From contig JAJYNL010000014.1 in the NCBI GenBank assembly GCA_021786375.1, positions 1 through 64,000 of the forward strand: a stretch of 64,000 nt of DNA. Direction: 5' to 3'. Source of the DNA: Actinomycetes bacterium. GTDB lineage: Bacteria > Actinomycetota > Acidimicrobiia > Acidimicrobiales > Acidimicrobiaceae. Both the position numbers and the translations under genes were made by a program. Under the pieces are notes generated by a model. It was not told the DNA's origin, made no database searches, and saw nothing but the letters and a program-made list of their open reading frames with translations. The stretch's first letter is position 1, and every line of letters begins with the position of its first letter. This document shows, piece after piece, positions 1-7,779 of the stretch.

Positions 1-1
1 G

Positions 2-265
2 AATCCGGACCGGCTCGAGGAGCGCGAGCCCGGCGCCATGAGCTTTGCCGATTCCGGCAAAGGGATAAAGGCGTGGCGAGATGTGTGGGGCTCCGGGCAA
101 GGCATAGGAGCCGTAAAAGAGATCGTTCCTGCCGCCGCGGTCGTGGAGCGCTTTGAACGGGAATTGCTGGCTGCTCGGAACCAACTGGAAACCAGGTTGG
201 ACAGCCCGGTTGCAACCGATGCGGCGACAACATTTGACAGCCGGTCGGGTGGCCTTAGGATCTGA
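2..265 (+). CDS. Nitronate monooxygenase-like flavoprotein, C-terminal fragment (5' end outside window)
   Basis: The reading frame is open to the left edge, so the ORF-track ATG at 38 is only an internal codon. The visible 87 residues contain the motif KAWRDVWGSGQGIGAVKEI followed by a helical stretch ending in REL-type residues. This resembles the C-terminal end of NAD(P)H-dependent flavin oxidoreductases of the 2-nitropropane dioxygenase/nitronate monooxygenase family, where a W-GQG-G motif precedes the last helix. Members are FMN enzymes that oxidise alkyl nitronates or act in related flavin reactions. The catalytic domain is not in the window, so activity cannot be judged. The stop lies 3 bases before cofD, on the same strand, so read-through transcription into cofD is possible. 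The last 30 residues look like an unstructured tail. Confidence 0.55.
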   Translation, partial: NPDRLEEREPGAMSFADSGKGIKAWRDVWGSGQGIGAVKEIVPAAAVVERFERELLAARNQLETRLDSPVATDAATTFDSRSGGLRI

Positions 266-268
266 TGC

Positions 269-1213
269 ATGATCGCTGTCCTTTGTGGCGGAGTCGGGGC
301 CGCAAAGTTCCTCGACGGTGCGATGCGCGCCTTCGGCGGCGAGGAGATCGTAGGCATTGTCAACGTGGCCGACGACGAGGTCATGCATGGCTTACACATC
401 TCCCCGGACATCGACACGATCCTCTATACGCTCTCCGGCCAGGTGAACAGCGAGACGGGGTGGGGCCTCGCCGGCGAGAGCTGGCGGGTCATGGACCGCC
501 TCGAGGCCCTCGGCGGCCAGACCTGGTTCCGGCTGGGAGATCTGGACTTGGCAACCCATCTCTACCGCAGTGCTCGGCTCGGGCAAGGGGCCACCCTAAC
601 CGAGGTCACCGCTGAGCTGGCCGCAAAGTACGGCCTGCACATCCGCCTGCTTCCCGCGAGCAACGGGGCGCTCCGAACGATCGTCTCGATCCGTGACGAT
701 ACCGGGAACACGCAAGGCATCAGCTTCCAGGAGTACTTCGTCAAGATGCGCCACCAGCCACACGTCGAGGCGGTTTCCTACCACGGTGGGCCGGAGGCGG
801 CTCCAACCCAGGAGGTCTTGGAGGCCATTGGCTCAGCGCGGGCAATCGTCATCGCACCTTCAAACCCGGTGCTCTCCATTGCGCCGATTCTGGCAATCGG
901 CGAGATCGCAGAAATGGTCTCCAAGCGGCGCAGAGACGTTGTGGCGGTAACGCCAATTGTAGAAGGGCGTGCAATCAAAGGGCCGGCAGACAGGGTCCTC
1001 GACTCATTGGGCTTCGAGTCGAGCGCCCTGGGCGTGGCTCGCTTCTACGCCGACTACGCTGGCACCTTCGTCCTGGACGAAAGAGATGTCGAGCTGGCCG
1101 GATCGATATCGGCCCTGGGCATGAAGGTCATACACACCGACACCGTAATGCAAGACGTCACCACCAAGACCGCCCTGGCGGCTTTCGTGCACGCCGCTAT
1201 TGAGGAAGCCTGA
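269..1213 (+). CDS. cofD: 2-phospho-L-lactate transferase CofD/FbiA (coenzyme F420 biosynthesis)
   Basis: This enzyme transfers the phospholactyl (or phosphoenolpyruvyl) moiety from its GDP-activated donor to the deazaflavin Fo, giving F420-0 or its dehydro form. The 314 residues match the usual family length. The N-terminus has the nucleotide-binding signature CGGVGAAKFLDG, followed by NVADDEVMHGLHISPDIDT, which is characteristic of CofD. A later stretch, IVIAPSNPVLSIAPIL, is the second conserved family block. The start is the ATG at 269, directly after the preceding stop. The 3' end overlaps the next gene, cofE, which implies translational coupling. The order fbiA-fbiB followed by convergent envelope-sugar genes recalls mycobacterial genomes. 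The third pathway gene, cofC, is about 53 kb away in this window. Confidence 0.95.
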   Translation: MIAVLCGGVGAAKFLDGAMRAFGGEEIVGIVNVADDEVMHGLHISPDIDTILYTLSGQVNSETGWGLAGESWRVMDRLEALGGQTWFRLGDLDLATHLYRSARLGQGATLTEVTAELAAKYGLHIRLLPASNGALRTIVSIRDDTGNTQGISFQEYFVKMRHQPHVEAVSYHGGPEAAPTQEVLEAIGSARAIVIAPSNPVLSIAPILAIGEIAEMVSKRRRDVVAVTPIVEGRAIKGPADRVLDSLGFESSALGVARFYADYAGTFVLDERDVELAGSISALGMKVIHTDTVMQDVTTKTALAAFVHAAIEEA

Positions 1214-1937
1214 GTTGTCCCTCTCATCTGAGGCGCTGGCCTTGCGGATAATCGGGATTCCCGGCATTCCAGAAGTGAAGGCGGGAGACAACGTCGCCGA
1301 CCTGCTCATGGACAACTTCGAGTTGAACAACTACGACGTAGTGGTTGTAACCCAGAAGATCGTATCCAAAGCCGAAGGCCGCATCGTCGTCCTTGACAAG
1401 GAGCGGCCGCTTGAGGAGCAGATCGAGGAGTTGATCCACTCGGAGAGCCGACGCATACTCCGGCGCCGCGGTGGCCTTTTCATCACCGAAACCAATTCCG
1501 GCTACGTTTGCGCTAACGCCGGCATAGACCAATCCAACGTCCCGGAAGGTACCGTTGCCCTGCTTCCCCGCGATCCCGACCGCTCGGCCCGACGTATCAG
1601 GGACCGCATCCTTGCCAAGTCGGGCAAGCAGGTCGGGGTCATCGTCTCGGACACGTTCGGAAGAACCTGGCGCCAGGGCTTGACCGACGTCGCGCTGGGC
1701 GTGGCGGGTATCGCCGCACTTGTGGACCTTCGAGGCGCCCACGACGCAAACGGGCGGACGTTGAATGCGACCCAGATTGCCTTGGCGGACGAACTGGCAT
1801 CCGCCGCGGAATTGGCCAAGCCCAAGGGTGGCATGATCGGCGCCGTGGTGGTTCGCGGCATCGACAGAACGTACTTCCGAGAGTCATCGGTCGCGGATGA
1901 ACTGGTTCGCCCCTATGCGGAAGACCTCTTCCGTTAG
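1200..1937 (+). CDS. cofE: Coenzyme F420:L-glutamate ligase CofE (FbiB N-terminal domain only)
   Basis: It adds L-glutamate residues to F420-0 using GTP, forming the polyglutamate tail. The sequence opens with the family block IIGIPGIPEVKAGDNVADL and contains VVVVTQKIVSKAEG, ITETNSGYVCANAGID and VSDTFGRTWRQGLTDVALG, all diagnostic of CofE. At 245 residues it is a stand-alone ligase: the nitroreductase-like C-terminal half present in mycobacterial FbiB is absent. No ATG or GTG is in frame at the front. TTG at 1200 or TTG at 1215 must be the start, and both lie within or against the cofD stop. A separate nitroreductase sits at 19.6 kb, but nothing links it to F420. The gene is convergent with the epimerase, 7 bp away. 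Confidence 0.93.
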   Translation: MRKPELSLSSEALALRIIGIPGIPEVKAGDNVADLLMDNFELNNYDVVVVTQKIVSKAEGRIVVLDKERPLEEQIEELIHSESRRILRRRGGLFITETNSGYVCANAGIDQSNVPEGTVALLPRDPDRSARRIRDRILAKSGKQVGVIVSDTFGRTWRQGLTDVALGVAGIAALVDLRGAHDANGRTLNATQIALADELASAAELAKPKGGMIGAVVVRGIDRTYFRESSVADELVRPYAEDLFR

Positions 1938-1944
1938 CTGAGCT

Positions 1945-2943
1945 TCATTCGTCAGGCGAAGCGTCTGCTTGCCTGCCAGGCCTGCGCACGAAGTACTCTT
2001 CGGGATTCGCGCGATACCAGTCCACCAGCGAACTGACTCCTGTCTCGAGGTCGGTGAAGGGCCGCCATCCGAGCTGAGTGGCTGCTCGCGACGCATCCAG
2101 CGCCGAGCGCAGGATATCTCCCGGGCGCGCAGCCGCCATCCTCGGCCGCAGCGTACTGCCCGCGGCCCTGGCGATCAGCTCATAAAGGGACGCGACGGTG
2201 GTCTCCCTGCCTGTCCCAACGTTGACAACCAGTCCCCCGCCGTTATCCATCGCCCGGATCAGGGCGTCGACCACGTCCGCGACATATACGAAGTCACGAG
2301 TCTGCTTCCCGTCACCGAAGATGGTGCTCGGTCTTCCCGTCAGACAGCGCTCCGTGAAAATGGAGATTACGCCGGACTCGGCCGCACCGCGCTGCCGCGG
2401 TCCATAGACGTTGGCGAAGACGAGGGCGGTGTACTCCAGATCCCGGCTGCGCCGGTAGACGTCCAGGTAATCAATGGCCGCCCTCTTCGAGGCGCCATAA
2501 GGGGAGCTAGGGACTAGCGGAGAGGCCTCCTGGATGGGAATCTCTGCCGCGACATCCCCGTAGATTGCGGCCGACGCGGCGAAAACGATCTTGGCTCCGC
2601 CACTCGTGAGCGCCGCCTCCAGCACGCGGAGCGTGCCTCCGAGGTTCACCGTCAGGTCCTCGAACGGATCCTCCATCGAGCGGGCCACGTCCGAGCGAGC
2701 CGCCAGGTGGAAGATGACACTGGGCCGTCGACGCTTGGCCAGCTCGGCCAGTGCGGGAGATCTCACGTCCATCTGGTGGAACGAAAACTGCCCATGGCTG
2801 CCCGACCTTGCTTGGGCGAGATTCGAGAGCCGCCCGGTGGAAAGGTCGTCAACGACGTCCACTCCGAAGCCGAGCCCAAGAAGCTGGTCGACAAGATGCG
2901 AGCCGATAAATCCGGCTCCGCCCGTAACCAGCACGCGATCCAT
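1945..2943 (-). CDS. NAD-dependent epimerase/dehydratase (UDP-glucose 4-epimerase-like SDR)
   Basis: This is an extended short-chain dehydrogenase/reductase acting on nucleotide sugars. The N-terminus has the Rossmann motif VTGGAGFIGSHLVDQL, and the catalytic YGASK (Tyr-x3-Lys) follows the segment SSPYGASKRAA. A serine-rich FAASAAIYGD stretch is the usual active-site strand. The length of about 332 residues is typical of GalE-type or dehydratase-type enzymes; the exact substrate cannot be read from the sequence. The track begins at a TTG (2946), but the ATG at 2943 overlaps the TGA of the upstream pyrophosphorylase (TGATG), so I place the start there and infer translational coupling. It is the last gene of the minus-strand envelope-sugar series. 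UDP-galactose or UDP-xylose-type products are possible. Confidence 0.85.
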   Translation of the reverse strand: MDRVLVTGGAGFIGSHLVDQLLGLGFGVDVVDDLSTGRLSNLAQARSGSHGQFSFHQMDVRSPALAELAKRRRPSVIFHLAARSDVARSMEDPFEDLTVNLGGTLRVLEAALTSGGAKIVFAASAAIYGDVAAEIPIQEASPLVPSSPYGASKRAAIDYLDVYRRSRDLEYTALVFANVYGPRQRGAAESGVISIFTERCLTGRPSTIFGDGKQTRDFVYVADVVDALIRAMDNGGGLVVNVGTGRETTVASLYELIARAAGSTLRPRMAAARPGDILRSALDASRAATQLGWRPFTDLETGVSSLVDWYRANPEEYFVRRPGRQADASPDE

Positions 2944-4010
2944 CAATCCGGAATCCTTTGAGCAACCAGGCGGTCGCCACGAGCGATCGGGGCACCCTTG
3001 GCAATCACCGTTCCCTCGTCGAGCACAGCCTCGGCAGGCACCGAGCCACCCACCCCCACAATCGAATCGAGCACCTGCGCGTGCCTGGCCACGCTGGCGT
3101 GGGCCATCACCACCGACTTGACTACAAGTGCCCCTGCCTCAATGACCGCATCCGGCCCGACGATCGAGGCAATGATCCTCGCTCCGGGGTCGACCCTGGC
3201 GGACTTGGCCATCAGCGAGTCTCCGACCACCTCGAAGCCGGCCGGGGTAACACCGACCAGGTCTATCTCGGCTGCACTTACGGAGCCCCCGTCGTCGCGC
3301 ACCAGCACGGAGAGGAACTCCAGGTTGACGGCCCGAAAGTTGTCCACCGTGCCGGCGTCGATCCAGAAGCCGTCGAAGGGAAGCGCAAAAAGCTCCCCCC
3401 TGCCGGCGAGGTCAGGGAAGATCACCTTTTCAATCGAAACTCTGCTGCCGGGCTTCACTGCGGCCAGTGCCTCGGGATCCAGCACATAGATACCAGCGTT
3501 GATGAGGTTGCTGGGTGCATCCTCTCGTCGCGGCTTCTCAACGAAGGCCTCGACCTTGCCGTCACCGTCCGTTGCAACCACGCCAAAGGCCGACGGGTCT
3601 TCCACGGGGACAAGGGCGATGGTGGCAAGCCCTGCGTTGCTCCGATGCGCCTCAACCAAGGCCGACACGTCGAAGTCGCAGAGGATGTCAGCATTGACGA
3701 CAAGAAACGTCTCCTGCAATCCGCCGAAGTCGGCGGCGAAGCGGATGCCGCCCGCCGTGTCGAGCGGCTCGGGCTCAACGGCGTACACGATCTCCACTCC
3801 GGCAACCTCACCGCTTGGATATGCCTCGATGAATACGTCCGGCCGGTAGCCGAGAGAGAGGACGACTCGGTCCACGCCAAAACGTGCCAGCCTCTCAACG
3901 ACGCGCTCCAACATGGTGACCCCGGCAATGCAGAGCATCTGCTTGGGAATTTCATGGGTAAGCGGCCTGAGCCTAGTGCCCATACCACCTGCCAGCACGA
4001 CAGCCTGCAA
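2943..4010 (-). CDS. Sugar-1-phosphate nucleotidyltransferase (mannose-1-phosphate guanylyltransferase-like)
   Basis: It activates a sugar 1-phosphate to an NDP-sugar. The N-terminal pyrophosphorylase domain shows the signature VLAGGMGTRLRPLT, followed by LVVNADILCDFD (metal-binding Asp) and FVEKPRRE. The C-terminal third carries hexapeptide-like repeats (DPGARIIASIVGPDAVIEAG) of a left-handed beta helix. At 355 residues it matches the mycobacterial protein annotated ManB/ManC (GDP-mannose pyrophosphorylase, Rv3264c as I recall), which has the same neighbours wbbL and rmlD. GDP-mannose is therefore the likely product, but glucose-1-phosphate cannot be excluded. Start is ATG. Its stop overlaps the start of the downstream epimerase. 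Confidence 0.85.
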   Translation of the reverse strand: MQAVVLAGGMGTRLRPLTHEIPKQMLCIAGVTMLERVVERLARFGVDRVVLSLGYRPDVFIEAYPSGEVAGVEIVYAVEPEPLDTAGGIRFAADFGGLQETFLVVNADILCDFDVSALVEAHRSNAGLATIALVPVEDPSAFGVVATDGDGKVEAFVEKPRREDAPSNLINAGIYVLDPEALAAVKPGSRVSIEKVIFPDLAGRGELFALPFDGFWIDAGTVDNFRAVNLEFLSVLVRDDGGSVSAAEIDLVGVTPAGFEVVGDSLMAKSARVDPGARIIASIVGPDAVIEAGALVVKSVVMAHASVARHAQVLDSIVGVGGSVPAEAVLDEGTVIAKGAPIARGDRLVAQRIPD

Positions 4011-4121
4011 CGAGCCTCCTCAGTTACCTACGGAGCGCGGGAAGCGGGGAACAAAGCGCTCACTCATCTTACTATTACGGCCTACCCCTGAACGGCCCGG
4101 ATCGCATTCGCGCGGCGCAGC

Positions 4122-4856
4122 TCAGCCCGCTGCAGTCGTGGTGGTCTTGGATGGTGCGGTTGTGGTCGGGGCGAGACTCGGCACCAGCGTCGTGGTCGTC
4201 GAAGAGAGCGCCTGGGTCAAGCTGAGGTTCACCAACGCCTTTGTCGAATCCGGCTTGGGCAGAGAGGCGCCCTTGGCAACCAGGCCGACTGAAATCAGCT
4301 GCTGATCACCGAAGCGGATATTCGCCGGGTTCCCGGTGTAGACCTTGCCGGAGGAGAGAAGCGACGACCACACCTTCACTTGGATCGTGGCCGGCCTTCC
4401 GTTGCAGGTCGAGCTCGAGCTGATGGCCGCATGTCCCGGATAAAGGATCTTGCTCCCGGATAGATAGAGCCCGCCGTAACCAAGAACGAACTTGCCGAGC
4501 GTCGCGTTGGATCCTTCGTCGAGTGCGCTGCGGGGCTGCACGGTGATGAGGCCGTTGCCCGTGGTGTAGAACGAGAGTGACGAGGTGTTCTTTTGGGCCT
4601 TCAAGTTGGGGAGGAAAGCGTTGCAGTCGTATACGCCGAAGGCGACATGCCAGGTCTGGCCTACGCGCGGCGGCGAACCGGCCGCTCCTGACGGGTGCAG
4701 GCGCTCGTAACGCGAGTAGCCGACTACAAAGAGACCGAGGACAATGATCAGGGCCAGGGACGTATAAAAACCCAGAGGCACCTCACCCTTGCGCGTTCTG
4801 CTGCCGCCGGTAGCCGCCGCGCGCGCTACCCGCTTGCCACTCGATGCCTTGGCCAT
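4122..4856 (-). CDS. Membrane-anchored extracytoplasmic protein of unknown function
   Basis: I do not recognise a named family. The 244 residues begin with a basic, Ala/Arg-rich cytoplasmic tail of about 27 residues. One hydrophobic segment follows (FYTSLALIIVLGLFVVGYS), so the remainder is probably outside the membrane. The exported part has two cysteines (YDCNAF and STCNGR) that could form a disulfide, and WHVAFGVYDC resembles a small beta-rich domain seen in other actinobacterial hypothetical proteins. The C-terminus is a low-complexity Ser/Thr/Pro tail with TTTT runs, possibly a glycosylated or wall-spanning stalk. It lies between wbbL and the pyrophosphorylase in the envelope-sugar series, which suggests a cell-envelope role; that is inference from position only. 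Confidence 0.7.
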   Translation of the reverse strand: MAKASSGKRVARAAATGGSRTRKGEVPLGFYTSLALIIVLGLFVVGYSRYERLHPSGAAGSPPRVGQTWHVAFGVYDCNAFLPNLKAQKNTSSLSFYTTGNGLITVQPRSALDEGSNATLGKFVLGYGGLYLSGSKILYPGHAAISSSSTCNGRPATIQVKVWSSLLSSGKVYTGNPANIRFGDQQLISVGLVAKGASLPKPDSTKALVNLSLTQALSSTTTTLVPSLAPTTTAPSKTTTTAAG

Positions 4857-4939
4857 ATGTGCTGCTTACCCGCCTTGAACTCCGGTTTGACCCCTAACAC
4901 TCTATCTGCATGCGCCCGCATGCCACCGTGTGGCTTGGG

Positions 4940-5848
4940 CTACACCCGCCCAGGCCTTCGCCCCCGCGCAGCGACGCGGGCGGCACCGATGGCGAAGCGA
5001 AGCGCTGCGCCGACGGCAACCAGTGGCAGGGCAAAGCGGGCCGTTCCCTCGAGAGTCTGATCCGCATATCGCCACAGCGAGATCGAGTGCTGGGCGAGGA
5101 CGAAGTACGGGCGCGAAACAGAGGACCACCCCTGGTGGTGGACGACACGCGCCTGCGGCTCGTAGCCGATCTCATAGCCCTTGCAGATAATGCGCCGGCA
5201 CAGCTCGACGTCCTCGAGGAACATGAAATAGCGGTCATCGAAGCCGCCCATCTCGAGGAACAGTTCCCTCGAGAGCATCAGGAACGCTCCGGAGGCCCAG
5301 CGATCCTTGTCCAATGGCGCTTCCGATGCCGAGCGATAGTGGCGGCTTACCGGATTAGACGGCCAGACCAATCCGAGCGCCGCGTGCACCGCTGACACCC
5401 AGAGGCTGGGAAAGCGTCGTATCGAAGGGTAGCGACCGCCTCGGGAGTCGAGGATCATCGGCGCCACCACTCCGGCCGTGGGGTTACGCTCGAGAAAGTC
5501 CGCCAAGCGGGGGAGTGCCCCCGGCTCCACACTGCAGTCCGGGTTGCAGATGACGAGGAAGTCTCCCCGGGCGGCGTGCGCGCCGATATTCACCGCCCTT
5601 CCAAAGCCGAGATTCGCGCCGGTCTGTATCACTTCCAGGTTGCGCGGTGGATCGATATAGCCGACCGCGGAGGTAGCGGCGGAAACGCTGTCGTCGACGG
5701 AGGCGTTGTCGACGAGGATTACTTGAGCAGCACCGCAATCAAAAAGGGACGTGACGCAGGTGGCCAGCAGCTCGCCGGCGTTATAGTTGACCACCACCGC
5801 GGAGACCACGGGCGACGGCTGCGCCTGGCCGCTCAACCGGCATCCCAC
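4940..5848 (-). CDS. wbbL: Family 2 glycosyltransferase, WbbL-like rhamnosyltransferase
   Basis: This is probably the membrane-associated enzyme that adds L-rhamnose from dTDP-rhamnose to a polyprenyl-diphosphate-GlcNAc acceptor. The GT-A fold starts with VSAVVVNYNAGE and VILVDNASVDDS. CNPDCS is the metal-binding DxD-like site, and MGGFDDRYFMFLEDVELC is the acceptor and catalytic-base region. The blocks YPSIRRFPSLW and HAALGLVWPSNPVSRHYR closely follow mycobacterial WbbL1 as I remember it. A hydrophobic C-terminal helix precedes a basic tail. The start is GTG at 5848, overlapping the end of rmlD by 16 bases, so the donor-making and donor-using genes are translationally coupled. Assignment to rhamnose rather than another sugar rests on similarity and context. 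Confidence 0.85.
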   Translation of the reverse strand: MGCRLSGQAQPSPVVSAVVVNYNAGELLATCVTSLFDCGAAQVILVDNASVDDSVSAATSAVGYIDPPRNLEVIQTGANLGFGRAVNIGAHAARGDFLVICNPDCSVEPGALPRLADFLERNPTAGVVAPMILDSRGGRYPSIRRFPSLWVSAVHAALGLVWPSNPVSRHYRSASEAPLDKDRWASGAFLMLSRELFLEMGGFDDRYFMFLEDVELCRRIICKGYEIGYEPQARVVHHQGWSSVSRPYFVLAQHSISLWRYADQTLEGTARFALPLVAVGAALRFAIGAARVAARGRRPGRV

Positions 5849-6690
5849 AGCTCGCGGGCAAGCCTCGCTACCGATTCCCGATAGTCGGGCATCGGCGCCA
5901 GACCGGCAAGGCGCATGGCGCAGTTGTCGAGGACAGAAAAGGCGGGGCGAGGAGCCTTGCGCGTCGCGGCTATCTCGGCACTGCCAACGGGCACTACTCG
6001 CGCCTGGTCTGCCCCAACCTCTGCGAAGACGAAGCGCACCAGGTCGTACCAGGAAAGATGCCCTTGGTTGGTGGCATGAAAGATTCCGCTCATGTCTTCG
6101 AGCAGCAGCGTGGCGATGGCTCTGGCCAGATCATCCACCACCGTCGGCGAACCGACCTGGTCCGCAACGAAGCGGACCACGCCATCAGCCCTGGCCAGGG
6201 ACAGGATGGTCTTCAAAGTATTTCGACCGTGCCTGCCCATGACCCATGAGGTCCGGACAATCAGATCGTCTGCCTCGAGTTCGGCCTCCCCGGCCAACTT
6301 TGACTTGCCATAAACCGAAAGGGGCGACGTGGGGTCCCATTCGCGGTACGGCGTGGAAGCTCTGCCGTCGAACACGTAATCGGTGGAGAGGTAGCAGATC
6401 CTCGAACCGGTACGCCGGGCAGCCTGTTTTAGGTAGCGGACCGATAGCGCATTCGCCAGGTACGCGGCGTCGGGATTGTCTTCGCATGCGTCGACCTCCG
6501 TCATCGCCCCAAGGTGAACGACCCAATCGGGCCCGAAACCGGTCACCGCGTCGAATACCTGGCTTCGATCGGTGAAGTCCAGCTGCTCGCGGGTAGTGGC
6601 GATGACTTCGCCAAAGAGCGGGTGCGAAGCGGCCTCCTCGAGAAACCCTCTGCCGAGCTGCCCTCCCGCTCCCGTTACCAAAAGCCGCAC
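5833..6690 (-). CDS. rmlD: dTDP-4-dehydrorhamnose reductase
   Basis: It catalyses the last step to dTDP-L-rhamnose, NAD(P)H-dependent reduction of dTDP-4-keto-L-rhamnose. The N-terminal Rossmann motif is LVTGAGGQLG. STDYVFDG and the catalytic YGKSKLAGE (Tyr-x3-Lys) are diagnostic for RmlD, as is RTSWVMGRHGRN. The 285 residues match the family. The start is GTG (6690) because the Rossmann strand begins at residue 2. It lies 24 bp downstream of rmlB and overlaps wbbL. A separate rmlC (3,5-epimerase) is not present in this window, so it must be encoded elsewhere for the pathway to work. Confidence 0.95.
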   Translation of the reverse strand: MRLLVTGAGGQLGRGFLEEAASHPLFGEVIATTREQLDFTDRSQVFDAVTGFGPDWVVHLGAMTEVDACEDNPDAAYLANALSVRYLKQAARRTGSRICYLSTDYVFDGRASTPYREWDPTSPLSVYGKSKLAGEAELEADDLIVRTSWVMGRHGRNTLKTILSLARADGVVRFVADQVGSPTVVDDLARAIATLLLEDMSGIFHATNQGHLSWYDLVRFVFAEVGADQARVVPVGSAEIAATRKAPRPAFSVLDNCAMRLAGLAPMPDYRESVARLARELWDAG

Positions 6691-6714
6691 GTCAAGCCTC
6701 CCGCCCGCAAGCGC

Positions 6715-7716
6715 TCACCTGCTCCAGGTCCCCTCCTGGACCGGAGCCCGTTCCTTCAGTGGCTCCCACCAGGCACGATTTTGCGAGTACCAGCGAATGG
6801 TGCCGGCGATGCCGGAGTCGAAGTCGATCCGGGGAGCCCATCCGAGTTCGGAACGGATCTTGGCCGAGTCAAGCAAATAACGGCGATCGTGGCTCGGGCG
6901 GTCGGGGACGATCCGCTTGAGGGAATCATCCTTGCCAAGCTGCTTCAGAACCAGGTCGGCAATCTCCATGATGCTCTTCTCCACCCCCGTTCCTACGTGG
7001 TAGGTCTCCCCGTCCTCTCCGCGATTGATGACGAGGTCGATGGCACGGCAATGATCGAGCGCATGGATCCATTCGCGGCGGTTCTGCGTGGACTCGTAGA
7101 GTGGGAGGGGCTTGCCGTCCAGTGCATTGGTTGCAAAGAGAGGGATCACCTTCTCGGGAAACTGGTATGGACCGTAATTGTTGGCGCAGTTGGTGATGCT
7201 TATCGGGATGCCGTAAGTGAGGTGGTACGAGCGCACCACATGGTCGCCACCCGCCTTGGAGGCGTTATAGGGCGTGCGGGGCCGGTAGGGCGACGCCTCG
7301 GTGAACCCGGCCACCTCGTCCAAGTCCATGTCGCCATACACCTCACAGGTGGAGACGTGATGGAAGCGGTGCAGCTTTACCTTGCGGACGGCCTCCATAA
7401 GACCTTGAGTCCCCATCACGTTTGTGGCAAAGAAGCGGCCGGGATCCACAATGGCCAGGGAGTTGTGGGATTCGGCTGCGAAGTTGACGACGACCTCGAC
7501 TTCGTGCGAACGCAGCACCTGGTAGACGAGGTCGCTGTTGGCGATGTCGCCTTTGACAAAGTGGTACCTGCCCTCAAGCCCGGCCAAGGAGGTCAGGCTT
7601 CCCGCATAGGTCAGTGAGTCGTAGACGACCACCTCGTCGCCCGGATGCTCGGCTAACCAATACCGGACGAAATTCGAGCCGATGAATCCGGCTCCCCCGG
7701 TTACGAGAATGTTCAT
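6715..7716 (-). CDS. rmlB: dTDP-glucose 4,6-dehydratase
   Basis: It converts dTDP-glucose to dTDP-4-keto-6-deoxyglucose with bound NAD+. Visible features are the Rossmann motif VTGGAGFIGSNFVRYW, the catalytic YNASKAGGD, and SITNCANNYGPYQFPEK, a hallmark of RmlB. The C-terminal blocks VGTGVEKSIMEIADLVL and DRPSHDRRYLLDSAKI are also conserved. Length is 333 residues, normal for the family, with an ATG start. The region corresponding to the usual acidic catalytic residues reads HHVSTCEVYGDMD: a Cys-Glu replaces the Ser/Thr-Asp-Glu triad seen in many homologues, so the dehydration site may differ slightly. It follows rmlA in the series and precedes rmlD. Confidence 0.92.
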   Translation of the reverse strand: MNILVTGGAGFIGSNFVRYWLAEHPGDEVVVYDSLTYAGSLTSLAGLEGRYHFVKGDIANSDLVYQVLRSHEVEVVVNFAAESHNSLAIVDPGRFFATNVMGTQGLMEAVRKVKLHRFHHVSTCEVYGDMDLDEVAGFTEASPYRPRTPYNASKAGGDHVVRSYHLTYGIPISITNCANNYGPYQFPEKVIPLFATNALDGKPLPLYESTQNRREWIHALDHCRAIDLVINRGEDGETYHVGTGVEKSIMEIADLVLKQLGKDDSLKRIVPDRPSHDRRYLLDSAKIRSELGWAPRIDFDSGIAGTIRWYSQNRAWWEPLKERAPVQEGTWSR

Positions 7717-7779
7717 CTACGCTTTCTCCATTGTCCAAGAATCGGCATGTCGGGGCCAGGTCTGCGACCCCGCCCGGGT

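Noticed and set aside
2958-4091. 377-residue plus-strand ORF opposite the pyrophosphorylase
   Set aside because: Shadow of a well-defined nucleotidyltransferase; composition is implausible for a folded protein.
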